Positions 57,168 through 64,000 of a stretch of DNA of 64,000 nucleotides are shown one piece after another. Origin of the DNA: Saccharothrix sp. ST-888 (lineage in GTDB: Bacteria; Actinomycetota; Actinomycetes; Streptomycetales; Streptomycetaceae). Location: assembly GCF_000955975.1 (NCBI RefSeq), contig NZ_JYJF01000001.1, forward strand, positions 124,001-188,000, written 5' to 3'. A model generated the notes under the pieces. It did not search any database. It saw nothing but the letters and a program-made list of their open reading frames with translations, and had not been told where the DNA came from. Both the position numbers and the translations under genes were made by a program. Position 1 is the first letter of the stretch. Every line of letters starts with the position of its first letter.

Positions 57168-60100
57168 GACTGCACCAGCTGACGCTCACGGCCTTCGGCC
57201 CGTTCGCCGGGACGGAGCAGGTGGACTTCGACCACCTCGCTTCGGGCGGCCTCTTCCTGCTGCGCGGCGCCACCGGGGCCGGCAAGAGCAGCGTTCTGGA
57301 CGCCGTCTGCTTCGCGCTGTACGGCGAGGTGCCCGGCGCCCGGCGGGGCAATCCGCTGCGCAGCGACCACGCCCAGCCGCTGCTGCCCACCGAGGTCCGT
57401 CTGGAGCTGACTCTCGGCGGGCGCCGCCTGGAGATCACCCGCAGTCCCGAGCAGCGGCGCCCCAAGCGCCGGGGCACCGGCACCACGGTCGAGAAGCCGC
57501 AGACGCTGCTGCGCGAGTGGTCCGCCGACCTCGGCGACGGGACGCCGGGCTGGCAGGCCGTGAGCCGGTCGCACCAGGAGGCCGGGGAGGAGATCCGGCG
57601 GCTGGTCGGGATGAGCCGAGAGCAGTTCTGCCAGGTGGTGCTGCTCCCGCAGGGGGACTTCGCCCGCTTCCTGCGGGCCGATGCCGGGGACCGCGCGGCG
57701 CTGCTGCGCCAGCTCTTCGACACCGGCCGGTTCGACCTGGTCGAGCGCTGGCTCGGCGAGCAGCGGCGCAGGCACGAGGCGGCGGTCCAGGGCGGGCGGC
57801 TGCGGCTGCGCGACCTCGTGGGCCGGACGCAGCAGGCGGCCGGCCCGGGTGCCGAGCCGCCGGAGGACTGGGTGCCGGCCGAGGACACCGCAGGCGCGGC
57901 CTCCGCTGCCGGGCCTGTGGGGCAGACGGCGGGGGTGCTCGGCTGGGCGGCGATCCTGCGCAGCGGTGCCGCCGAGCAGTCGGCCGTGGCGCGCTCCGCC
58001 GCGGCCCAGTCCGAGGCGGCTCATGCGGCGGCCCAGCGGGAGCGGCAGTGGGCGGCCGAGCTGGCCGACCGCCAGCGCCGCCACCGGGCGGCCGCGCTGG
58101 AGGCGTCCCGGCTCCGCGACTCGGCCGACCGCCTGGCCCACGACGAGCGGAGACTGGCCGCCGCCCAGGCCGCCCTGGGTGTGGAGTCCGTGCTGCGCCT
58201 GCGCGACAGCGCGGCTGCCGCGCTCCAGGCCGCGCGGCAGACCGAACGTGACCGCAGAGCCGCCCTGGCACGGCTCGGCACCCCCTGCGCCGCCCCCGAC
58301 GGCAGTCCGCAGAGTGCCACCCCAGGCGGGTCCACCCGGTCTCGCGCGCTGCCGCCGGGCGATGTGCACTTCCCCGAAGCCCCGGCCGCCCCGGTCGACG
58401 GCGGTCCCGGTTCCGTCGCCCCTGGCCAGCGCCCCGACGCCGAAGCCGAAGCCGGTGAGGCCGAACTGGCCGAGGCCGAAAGGCTGTTGCAGGCACAGCT
58501 CGGGCTGTTGGAGGCGGCCCGGGCCGACGAGCGGCGGCAGGCCGGGCTGAGCCACGAGCACCACCGGCTCACCGCCGACCGGGAGCGGGCGGACGAACTC
58601 GCCGAGGAGGCCAGGGACTGGCTGCGGGACTTCGACGACAGGCTCGCCGCCCTTCAGGAGGAGCGGGAGGCCACCCGCGCCGCCGGGGCCAGGGTCGAGC
58701 AACTGGACGCCCGCTGTGCCGACTTGGACAGCCGCCTGGCGGCCGCCGTCCGGCGGGACGAGCTGCGCGGCAGGATCGTCGGCGCGGAGGCCGAGCTGTC
58801 CGTGCTGCGCGCCGCGGCGCAGGACGCCCGCGAGCACGGTCTGGATCTCCGGGAGCGCCGGCTCACCGGCATGGCGGCCGAGCTGGCGGGCCAACTGCAC
58901 GAGGGCGCGGCCTGCCGGGTCTGCGGGTCCGAGGTGCACCCCGCCCCCGCGCAGCCGTCGGCCGCACAGGTGAGTGCTGCGGACGAGGAGGCTGCCCGGG
59001 CCGCGCAGACCCGGGCCGAGCGGGCGCTGTCGGTGGCCGACGCGGCCCTGACGGCGCTGCGGGTGGACGAGGCGGAGGCGTCCGGCGCCGCCGGTGCGCA
59101 GCGGGCCGGCGAGGTCCGGGCGGCGCTGGCGGAGGCCGAGCGTGATCGCCGCGCGGCCGTGCGGGCGGCCGAGGGCCTCGGGGCGGTGGAGCAGCGGATC
59201 GGCCTGCTGACGGGTGAGCAGGCCCGGCAGCAGGCCCAGTTGCGGCAGGCGGGTGAGGACGCTGCGGCCCTCGCCGGGCAGCTGAAGAAGCTCGCCGAGG
59301 AGCAGCAGGAGCTGGCCCAGCGGGTCCGCGTCGCGCGGGCCGACGCGCCGTCGGTCGCCGCACGGGCCGACGCGATCTCGGCGTCGGCGGAGGCCGTGGT
59401 CGGCACGCTGGCCGCCGTCCGGAGCTCGGTCGCGGCGGCGGCCCGGCTGGCGGAGGCCGAGCAGGAGCTGGCCCGGACCAGCCTGGCGGCGGGTTTCGCC
59501 GACCCCGAGACGGCCCGGACCGCCATGCTGCCCGCCGCCGAGCGGAGCGCCCTGAAGTCGCACCTGGACGAGCAGCGCGCGGCCCTGGACGCGGTCGAAC
59601 GCCGGCTGGCCGACCCCGAGTTGGTCGCGGCGGCGGCGCATCCGGCGGTCGACCAGGCTGCTGCGGAGGCGCGGCTCCAGTCGGCCACGGCCCGGCTCAG
59701 GTCGGCCTCGGCCGCCGAGAGCGCGGCTGCGGAGCGGTGCGCGGCGCTGGCCCGGCTCGGCCGTGAGCTCACCGAGCTGGCCGAGGGTCTCGCCCCGGCG
59801 CTGGAGCTCCACGGGCGGATCAGCCGGCTGGCCGGGCTCGCCGCTGGTACGTCGTCGGAGAACACCCTGCGGATGCGCCTGGAGTCGTACGTCCTGGCGG
59901 CCCGGCTGGAGCAGGTGGCGCAGCGGGCGAGCGATCGGCTGGTGCGGATGTCCGGCGGCCGGTACACGCTCGTCCACAGCGACGACCGGGTGGCGGGCAA
60001 CCGGCGGTCCGGTCTCGCCCTGCGGGTGGTGGACGCCTGGACGGGCATCGCCCGGGACACCGCGACGCTCTCCGGCGGGGAGAGCTTCTTCGCCTCGCTC

Positions 60101-60370
60101 GCCCTGGCGCTCGGTCTGGCCGACGTGGTGACGGACGAGGCGGGCGGCATGCCGCTGGACACGCTCTTCATCGACGAGGGCTTCGGCAGCCTGGACGAGA
60201 ACTCGCTGGAGGAGGTGATGGACGTCCTGGACGGCCTGCGTGAGCGGGATCGGGCGGTCGGCATCGTGAGCCATGTCGCCGATCTGCGGTCCCGGATCCC
60301 CAGTCAGCTGCTGGTCCGCAAGGGCCGCCACGGCTCCAGCCTGCACCTGGCCACCCGCACCGACGGGTAG
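57164..60370 (+). CDS. sbcC: exonuclease SbcCD subunit C (Rad50-like SMC ATPase)
   Basis: A 1068-residue SMC-type ATPase. Walker A GATGAGKSS at residues 35-43; Q-loop LLPQGDFARFLRA; long coiled coils rich in Ala/Glu/Arg; zinc hook CRVC near residue 583; signature LSGGES near 969 and Walker B LFIDEGFGSLDENS near 1000. The ATG at 57164 overlaps the sbcD stop (ATGA). A partner of SbcD in repair of hairpin and blocked ends. Confidence 0.96.
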   Translation: MRLHQLTLTAFGPFAGTEQVDFDHLASGGLFLLRGATGAGKSSVLDAVCFALYGEVPGARRGNPLRSDHAQPLLPTEVRLELTLGGRRLEITRSPEQRRPKRRGTGTTVEKPQTLLREWSADLGDGTPGWQAVSRSHQEAGEEIRRLVGMSREQFCQVVLLPQGDFARFLRADAGDRAALLRQLFDTGRFDLVERWLGEQRRRHEAAVQGGRLRLRDLVGRTQQAAGPGAEPPEDWVPAEDTAGAASAAGPVGQTAGVLGWAAILRSGAAEQSAVARSAAAQSEAAHAAAQRERQWAAELADRQRRHRAAALEASRLRDSADRLAHDERRLAAAQAALGVESVLRLRDSAAAALQAARQTERDRRAALARLGTPCAAPDGSPQSATPGGSTRSRALPPGDVHFPEAPAAPVDGGPGSVAPGQRPDAEAEAGEAELAEAERLLQAQLGLLEAARADERRQAGLSHEHHRLTADRERADELAEEARDWLRDFDDRLAALQEEREATRAAGARVEQLDARCADLDSRLAAAVRRDELRGRIVGAEAELSVLRAAAQDAREHGLDLRERRLTGMAAELAGQLHEGAACRVCGSEVHPAPAQPSAAQVSAADEEAARAAQTRAERALSVADAALTALRVDEAEASGAAGAQRAGEVRAALAEAERDRRAAVRAAEGLGAVEQRIGLLTGEQARQQAQLRQAGEDAAALAGQLKKLAEEQQELAQRVRVARADAPSVAARADAISASAEAVVGTLAAVRSSVAAAARLAEAEQELARTSLAAGFADPETARTAMLPAAERSALKSHLDEQRAALDAVERRLADPELVAAAAHPAVDQAAAEARLQSATARLRSASAAESAAAERCAALARLGRELTELAEGLAPALELHGRISRLAGLAAGTSSENTLRMRLESYVLAARLEQVAQRASDRLVRMSGGRYTLVHSDDRVAGNRRSGLALRVVDAWTGIARDTATLSGGESFFASLALALGLADVVTDEAGGMPLDTLFIDEGFGSLDENSLEEVMDVLDGLRERDRAVGIVSHVADLRSRIPSQLLVRKGRHGSSLHLATRTDG

Positions 60371-60419
60371 CGGCGGGTAGCGGGGGGCACACCCGGGCAG
60401 GACCTCGGCCCGGGCGGCC

Positions 60420-60623
60420 TCAGCCCGAGCAGGCGATGCGCTGGGCCTCCTGCCAGGTGCAGACCGGGCACAGGGTGATCCCGGGGTGGTCCGCGGGCAG
60501 TTCGGTCGGGTCGCCGCACCGGACGCAGTCGGCGCGCGGCCCGGTGAGTGCCGGGTCGTGGGCGAGGGCCCGGACGGCGTCGCCGTCCGGGGCGAGGGCG
60601 CACTGCTGGGTGTCGTCCGTCAT
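60420..60623 (-). CDS. small zinc-ribbon-like protein
   Basis: A 67-residue protein with CVRCGDPTELP and LCPVCTWQEA: two CxxC pairs that suggest a zinc ribbon. The ATG at 60623 (MTDDTQQCAL) has AGGAAGGG upstream. Convergent with sbcC; function unknown. Confidence 0.65.
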   Translation of the reverse strand: MTDDTQQCALAPDGDAVRALAHDPALTGPRADCVRCGDPTELPADHPGITLCPVCTWQEAQRIACSG

Positions 60624-60791
60624 ACCGCCCTTCCTACCCCCTCCGCCCGCCCTCCGGCAAACAACGGCGGGACAACGGCGGGACAGCAGCCGGACAGCGG
60701 GACGGCGGCCGAGCAACGCGACCGCAGCCGTGCGACGTCCCCCGGGGAGCGGGACTCTGCCGAGCCGGGCCTCGCTCCCCCGGGGAGCCGG

Positions 60792-61214
60792 CTAGCCGAG
60801 GAAGGACAGCCGGACCGTACGGCGCGGGTTGTCCCGGTTGGTGTCGACCAGCACGATCGACTGCCAGACGCCCAGGGCGAGTTGGCCGCCGATGACCGGC
60901 AGGGTGGCGTGCGGGGCGACCAGTCCAGGGAGGACGTGGTCGCGGCCGTGGCCCGGGCTGCCGTGGCGATGGCGCCAGCGGCTGTCGGAGGGGAGCAGGT
61001 CACGCAGGGCCGCGAGCAGGTCCTCGTCGCTTCCGGCGCCGGTCTCGATCACCGCGACCCCGGCGGTGGCATGCGGGACGAAGACGTTCAGCAGCCCGTC
61101 CCGCCCGGGGGCGGTGGTGTCCAGGAAGGCCGCGCAGCGGTCGGTGATGTCCAGGGCGACCTCAGCGGTGCCGGTGGTGATCTCGAAGGTGATGGAGTGG
61201 AAGTTGTCCGCCAT
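60792..61214 (-). CDS. YjbQ/UPF0047 family protein
   Basis: A 140-residue protein of the YjbQ family, members of which have been shown to have weak thiamine phosphate synthase activity. Signature: FVPHATAGVAVIE, HGSPGHGRDHVLPGLVAPHATLPVIGG (in parts), LGVWQSIVLVDTN. The ATG at 61214 has AAGGAT upstream. Transcribed alone. Confidence 0.9.
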   Translation of the reverse strand: MADNFHSITFEITTGTAEVALDITDRCAAFLDTTAPGRDGLLNVFVPHATAGVAVIETGAGSDEDLLAALRDLLPSDSRWRHRHGSPGHGRDHVLPGLVAPHATLPVIGGQLALGVWQSIVLVDTNRDNPRRTVRLSFLG

Positions 61215-61447
61215 GGGGCCATCCTTGCCCACCCCGCGTCGCCGTGGACGACAGGGCTCGCCGTACGTCAGGTCGGGGCCGCCGGGCGGTCGTCCCGCGA
61301 CGGCCCCGAGGGGGCCCGACGGGCTTGGCCGGCCGGGGAGTTGGCGTCGGGCCGGTGGGGCGGAACCGCGTCCGGTCAGCACGAGGACCCGACAGACCGT
61401 CCGGTCCGTCGGGTCGACCGGGACCCGCAGGGAGCGGGCCTTGAGTC

Positions 61448-61714
61448 TCAGCCCCGGCTGCCGAACAGGCTCCGCTTCAGCCTGCGGAGCGGGGCCAGCA
61501 GCAGCACCCGCGTGGTGCGGCGCCGCGAGGCCGGACTGGCCGCGCCGCGCGGCGTCAGCTCTCTTATCAGACCCAGCGCCTCCGCCGTGTCCACCGCCGA
61601 GAGCGCCGGAGCCCCCAGCACCGACAGGTGGCGGTCGATCCGGCGGCCGGTCGCACCGACACCGCACTGGATCGCCGGCACCCGGGGCCGACTCCGTACT
61701 TGCATCTGTTCCAT
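61448..61714 (-). CDS. small conserved streptomycete protein (88 aa)
   Basis: An 88-residue basic protein (MEQMQVRSRPRVPAIQCGVG ... RRTTRVLLLAPLRRLKRSLFGSRG). I do not recognise a function. The ATG at 61714 has a GGTGGGAA-like ribosome site; an upstream start is possible. No membrane segment. Confidence 0.5.
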   Translation of the reverse strand: MEQMQVRSRPRVPAIQCGVGATGRRIDRHLSVLGAPALSAVDTAEALGLIRELTPRGAASPASRRRTTRVLLLAPLRRLKRSLFGSRG

Positions 61715-61974
61715 CTGTTTCCCACCCCTACGAGGCGCCAGGGCCGTGGCGAAGACTATCCGTGAGAGACGGCCTTCGCGCAACCGTCCTGGTGTTCTGC
61801 CACCGTATCGTGCGCAGCGAACTGACGCTTCACCAGGTACCCGTGGGCTCGGTCACGACTGCGCATCAACCTGACGTACCGCCGGGGGGAATGCCACCAG
61901 GTCAACCTGCCGATCGCCGACCGACCCCAGCACGGCAGCGACCTGAGGTGAAGGCAGAACCCCCGGCGTGCGGG

Positions 61975-62892
61975 TCAGCCGAGCCGCGCCAGGCGCACCA
62001 CCGGCCCTCCGCCCGGACCGCCGCCGGGCCGTGGCGGGTCGAGCAGCCCGGAGACCCCGACCCCGCACAGGCCGAGCCCGGTGAAGGTGACCAGGGCGAG
62101 GACGACCAGCCAGGATCCCGGCGAGGCCCAGCGCACCAGGTGGGCGTAGCGGAGCAGGCCGACCAGCCCGAGCACCCCGGTGCCGACCAGGGCCGCCATC
62201 CCGTTGCGCACCCGGCGCAGCTCGGCCTCGCGCAGGCTGAGCAGCAGGGCCACGCCGAAGGCGAGGCACCATGCGCCGATCACCCGCACGTCGAGGGCGC
62301 TGACCCGCCAGGGCCAGTACCGGGCGAGGACGTCCGGCACGGTGTAGAGGAGGAGGCCGGTGGCGGTGGCGGCCAGCCCGTTGCCGGCGATCGGCCCGGC
62401 GACCCACCAGGGCAGCCGGGGCGGCCGGGGCGCGGGCTGCCCGCTCCGCGCCCGCCAGCGCTCGTTCCGGCGCCACTGCGCGCCGAGCGCGATCAGCCCG
62501 ACGACCGGCGCGGCGGTGTGCACGCCGAGCCAGGCCCAGGCGGAGAGGACGGCGATGGCGCTGCCCTTGGTCAGCTGGAGCGTGCCGCGTCCGAGCAGGC
62601 AGGCGCCGAGCATCAGCAGCATGAGGAGCGAACTGGCCGCCACGGCCACCCGTACCTTCACCCACTGCTCGGTGCACAGGGCCATGGCGAGCATCACGCT
62701 GCTGCCGCCGTACGCGGCGCCGAGCAGGGTCGCGGTGACGGGCGACATCCGCCAGGCGAACAGGTCGCCGGTGCCGCCGCTGAACAGGGTGAGGCCGAGG
62801 AAGAGGTACCCGGCGCCCACGAGCAGCGGCGCCAGCAGCAGCCCCCGCAGCACTCCGCTGACCACTGGGCTCGGGTTCGACTGCGGGCTCAC
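61975..62892 (-). CDS. polytopic membrane protein of unknown function
   Basis: A 305-residue protein with about eight hydrophobic segments (from VLRGLLLAPLLVGAGYLFLGL to VVLALVTFTGLGLCGVGV), a basic loop near residue 145-165 (RRNERWRARSGQ) and a Gly/Pro-rich tail. No transporter motif was recognised. The GTG at 62892 has GGGAG upstream. Confidence 0.75.
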   Translation of the reverse strand: MSPQSNPSPVVSGVLRGLLLAPLLVGAGYLFLGLTLFSGGTGDLFAWRMSPVTATLLGAAYGGSSVMLAMALCTEQWVKVRVAVAASSLLMLLMLGACLLGRGTLQLTKGSAIAVLSAWAWLGVHTAAPVVGLIALGAQWRRNERWRARSGQPAPRPPRLPWWVAGPIAGNGLAATATGLLLYTVPDVLARYWPWRVSALDVRVIGAWCLAFGVALLLSLREAELRRVRNGMAALVGTGVLGLVGLLRYAHLVRWASPGSWLVVLALVTFTGLGLCGVGVSGLLDPPRPGGGPGGGPVVRLARLG

Positions 62893-63330
62893 GGGCGGCT
62901 CCCGGGGGCAGGAGGAGACGGCGGGAAGGGCACGGCGGGAGCGAGACGGCAGGCAGGGGACGACGGCAGGCGGCGGCGCGCAGGACCGGGGACACCGACG
63001 GCAGCCTTGTGAGACTTCCCGTCAATATAGGAGTCGATCCCAAGCCCGGCAATGGCTCGCGCAGTGGGTTCAGGAAATGAACACATCCGGGGGATTGACG
63101 CCCTCGCTCCTTACAAGCAGTATCTCTAGCAACGCGGACACCCGGACCACACTCCCGGTGTCCCCCGGTCGGATGAATTCACCCCGACCCGGCAGAGTTC
63201 GACAGATGAAGAACTTCCGACACCAGCCGTGAGTCACTGCCCGGCCGCCTCAACGCTGCGGCGACCCGGCTACGGATGGTGTACGGACCGGCGGCCGACC
63301 GTTGAGGGTCGGTCGGGCCGCCACCGGACT
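62893..63330. other. non-coding region before the glycosyltransferase gene
   Basis: About 650 bp (to 63544) lack an obvious gene. A tiny 19-codon frame (63173-63232, ending VRQMKNFRHQP) is open on the plus strand. A hairpin GGCGGC ... GCCGCC (about 63290-63323) precedes a stronger terminator. Confidence 0.4.
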
Positions 63331-63375
63331 GCCGGTGCCGCCGCTCGAACGGCGCGGCACCGGCGGTCGCTTTTT
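63331..63375 (+). terminator. intrinsic terminator with a U-tract, plus strand
   Basis: Stem GCCGGTGCCGC (63331-63341) with GCGGCACCGGC (63354-63364), followed by CTTTTTCC. U-tracts are rare in this window, and no annotated plus-strand gene precedes it, so it may end a small RNA or short leader. Confidence 0.7.
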
Positions 63376-63544
63376 CCGCCGGTAGCGCGCCGGGACCGAG
63401 CCGGGACTGAGCCTCTACGCCACTCTTCCGTTGCCTGTACGTCACCGAATACCCACTGTGCGTGCATCGCAGCTCACTACAGTGAAACGAGCGGTACCGA
63501 GCGCCCTACCGACAGCCCAGCGCCCATAGCGGAGTGAAGCCAGC

Positions 63545-64000
63545 GTGAGTCCCCTCCTGAGCATCGTGCTGCCAGTGCACGGGGTGGAGCCCTTCCTCCC
63601 CCGCTGCCTCGACTCGCTCGGCTTGGGTGCCGCCAGACCGACCACGGACGGCACCGCCCCGGACGCCGAGGCCGAGGCGGCGGACCGGGCGGTCGGCGCC
63701 GAGGTCGAGGTGATCGCGGTGGACGACCGCTCCCCCGACGGCTGCGGCGCGATCCTGGACGAGTACGCGGCCCGCGACCCCCGCCTTCAAGTCCTGCACC
63801 TGGCCGAGAACCAGGGGCTCGGCGGCGCCCGGACGGCAGGTCTGGCCGAGGCGCGCGGCCGGTACGTCTGGTTCGTGGACAGCGACGACTGGCTGCCCGC
63901 CGGCGCGCTGGCCGCGGTCGTCGCCGAGCTGCGCCGCGAGCACGACAGCGACCGGCCGGTGGACGTGCTGCTCACCGACTTCACCCACGTCTACCCCGAC
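63545..64000 (+). CDS. family 2 glycosyltransferase (5' part, runs off right edge)
   Basis: The first 152 codons of a GT-A glycosyltransferase: LLSIVLPVHGVEPFLPRCLDSL, VDDRSPDG as the nucleotide-binding Asp region, ENQGLGGARTAGL, and the DxD-type FVDSDDWLP. The GTG at 63545 has GGAG upstream. In streptomycetes this N-terminus is often fused to a CDP-glycerol glycerophosphotransferase; the rest is outside the window. Confidence 0.88.
   Translation, partial: MSPLLSIVLPVHGVEPFLPRCLDSLGLGAARPTTDGTAPDAEAEAADRAVGAEVEVIAVDDRSPDGCGAILDEYAARDPRLQVLHLAENQGLGGARTAGLAEARGRYVWFVDSDDWLPAGALAAVVAELRREHDSDRPVDVLLTDFTHVYPD

Noticed and set aside
56699..60346. A 1215-codon minus-strand frame across sbcDC
   Set aside because: It is the antisense of SbcD/SbcC; the plus-strand proteins have all catalytic motifs.

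Overview
The window is high-GC actinobacterial chromosome, almost certainly from Streptomycetaceae (Streptomyces or Kitasatospora). Support comes from the very high GC with GC-rich third positions, frequent GTG starts, a conservon (cvnABCD), a secreted RNase whose mature part closely follows RNase Sa of (Kitasato)Streptomyces aureofaciens, SGNH and DUF-type proteins typical of streptomycetes, and copies of the 'AGGGGCGCGGGGAA(C/T)TGCGCGA' intergenic repeat common in the group. No rRNA, tRNA, CRISPR array or intact prophage was seen.

The centre of the window (about 5.1-22.7 kb) is a nearly complete purine and allantoin catabolic island. Urate is oxidised by uaZ, uraH and uraD. Allantoin passes through allB and alc, and urea and glyoxylate leave the pathway. 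Glyoxylate can be used by malate synthase (aceB) or by the glycerate route (hyi, glxR, glxK). A purine permease and an 8-oxoguanine deaminase feed the top. A heme catalase gene follows allB-alc with a 41-bp gap and probably removes the H2O2 made by urate oxidase. An IclR-family repressor resembling AllR lies at the right end. Near-identical 6-3-6 palindromes (TTCAACA-NNN-TGTTGA) precede hyi, uraD and the aceB/allR divergence, with a degenerate one before allB, so the whole island is probably one regulon. Gcl, a recognisable ureidoglycolate lyase and xanthine dehydrogenase are not in the window.

Left flank (1-4.8 kb): a minus-strand redox and hydrolase operon (metal-dependent hydrolase, 2Fe-2S ferredoxin reductase, M24 peptidase-fold protein, alpha/beta hydrolase running off the edge), a DUF6545 fragment and an IclR regulator. 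From 22.7 to 33.7 kb lie small accessory modules: an ABM protein, broken ORFs, RNase Sa, a MoaF-like protein, a membrane-anchored esterase-like protein, an SDR/TetR pair, a two-domain universal stress protein, a TetR-DUF4865-CMD-phosphotriesterase operon and an SDR/LysR pair. From about 33.7 to 36.9 kb is mobile-element debris: two inverted 98-bp IS-end copies bracket a class 3 lipase with IPT/TIG domains, next to a truncated FAD monooxygenase and a frameshifted Tn3-type transposase tail.

From 36.9 to 42.9 kb are TetR/SDR, luciferase-like, aldo/keto reductase, IclR (with a His-rich loop and twin operators) and winged-helix genes. From 43.8 to 48.5 kb is the conservon cvnA-B-C-D, then an acyl-CoA ligase, a decayed polysaccharide deacetylase, an SGNH esterase, VOC and NUDIX genes and a conserved unknown. 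From 56 to 60.4 kb is sbcD-sbcC, followed by small proteins, YjbQ, a membrane protein and the start of a family 2 glycosyltransferase cut by the right edge.
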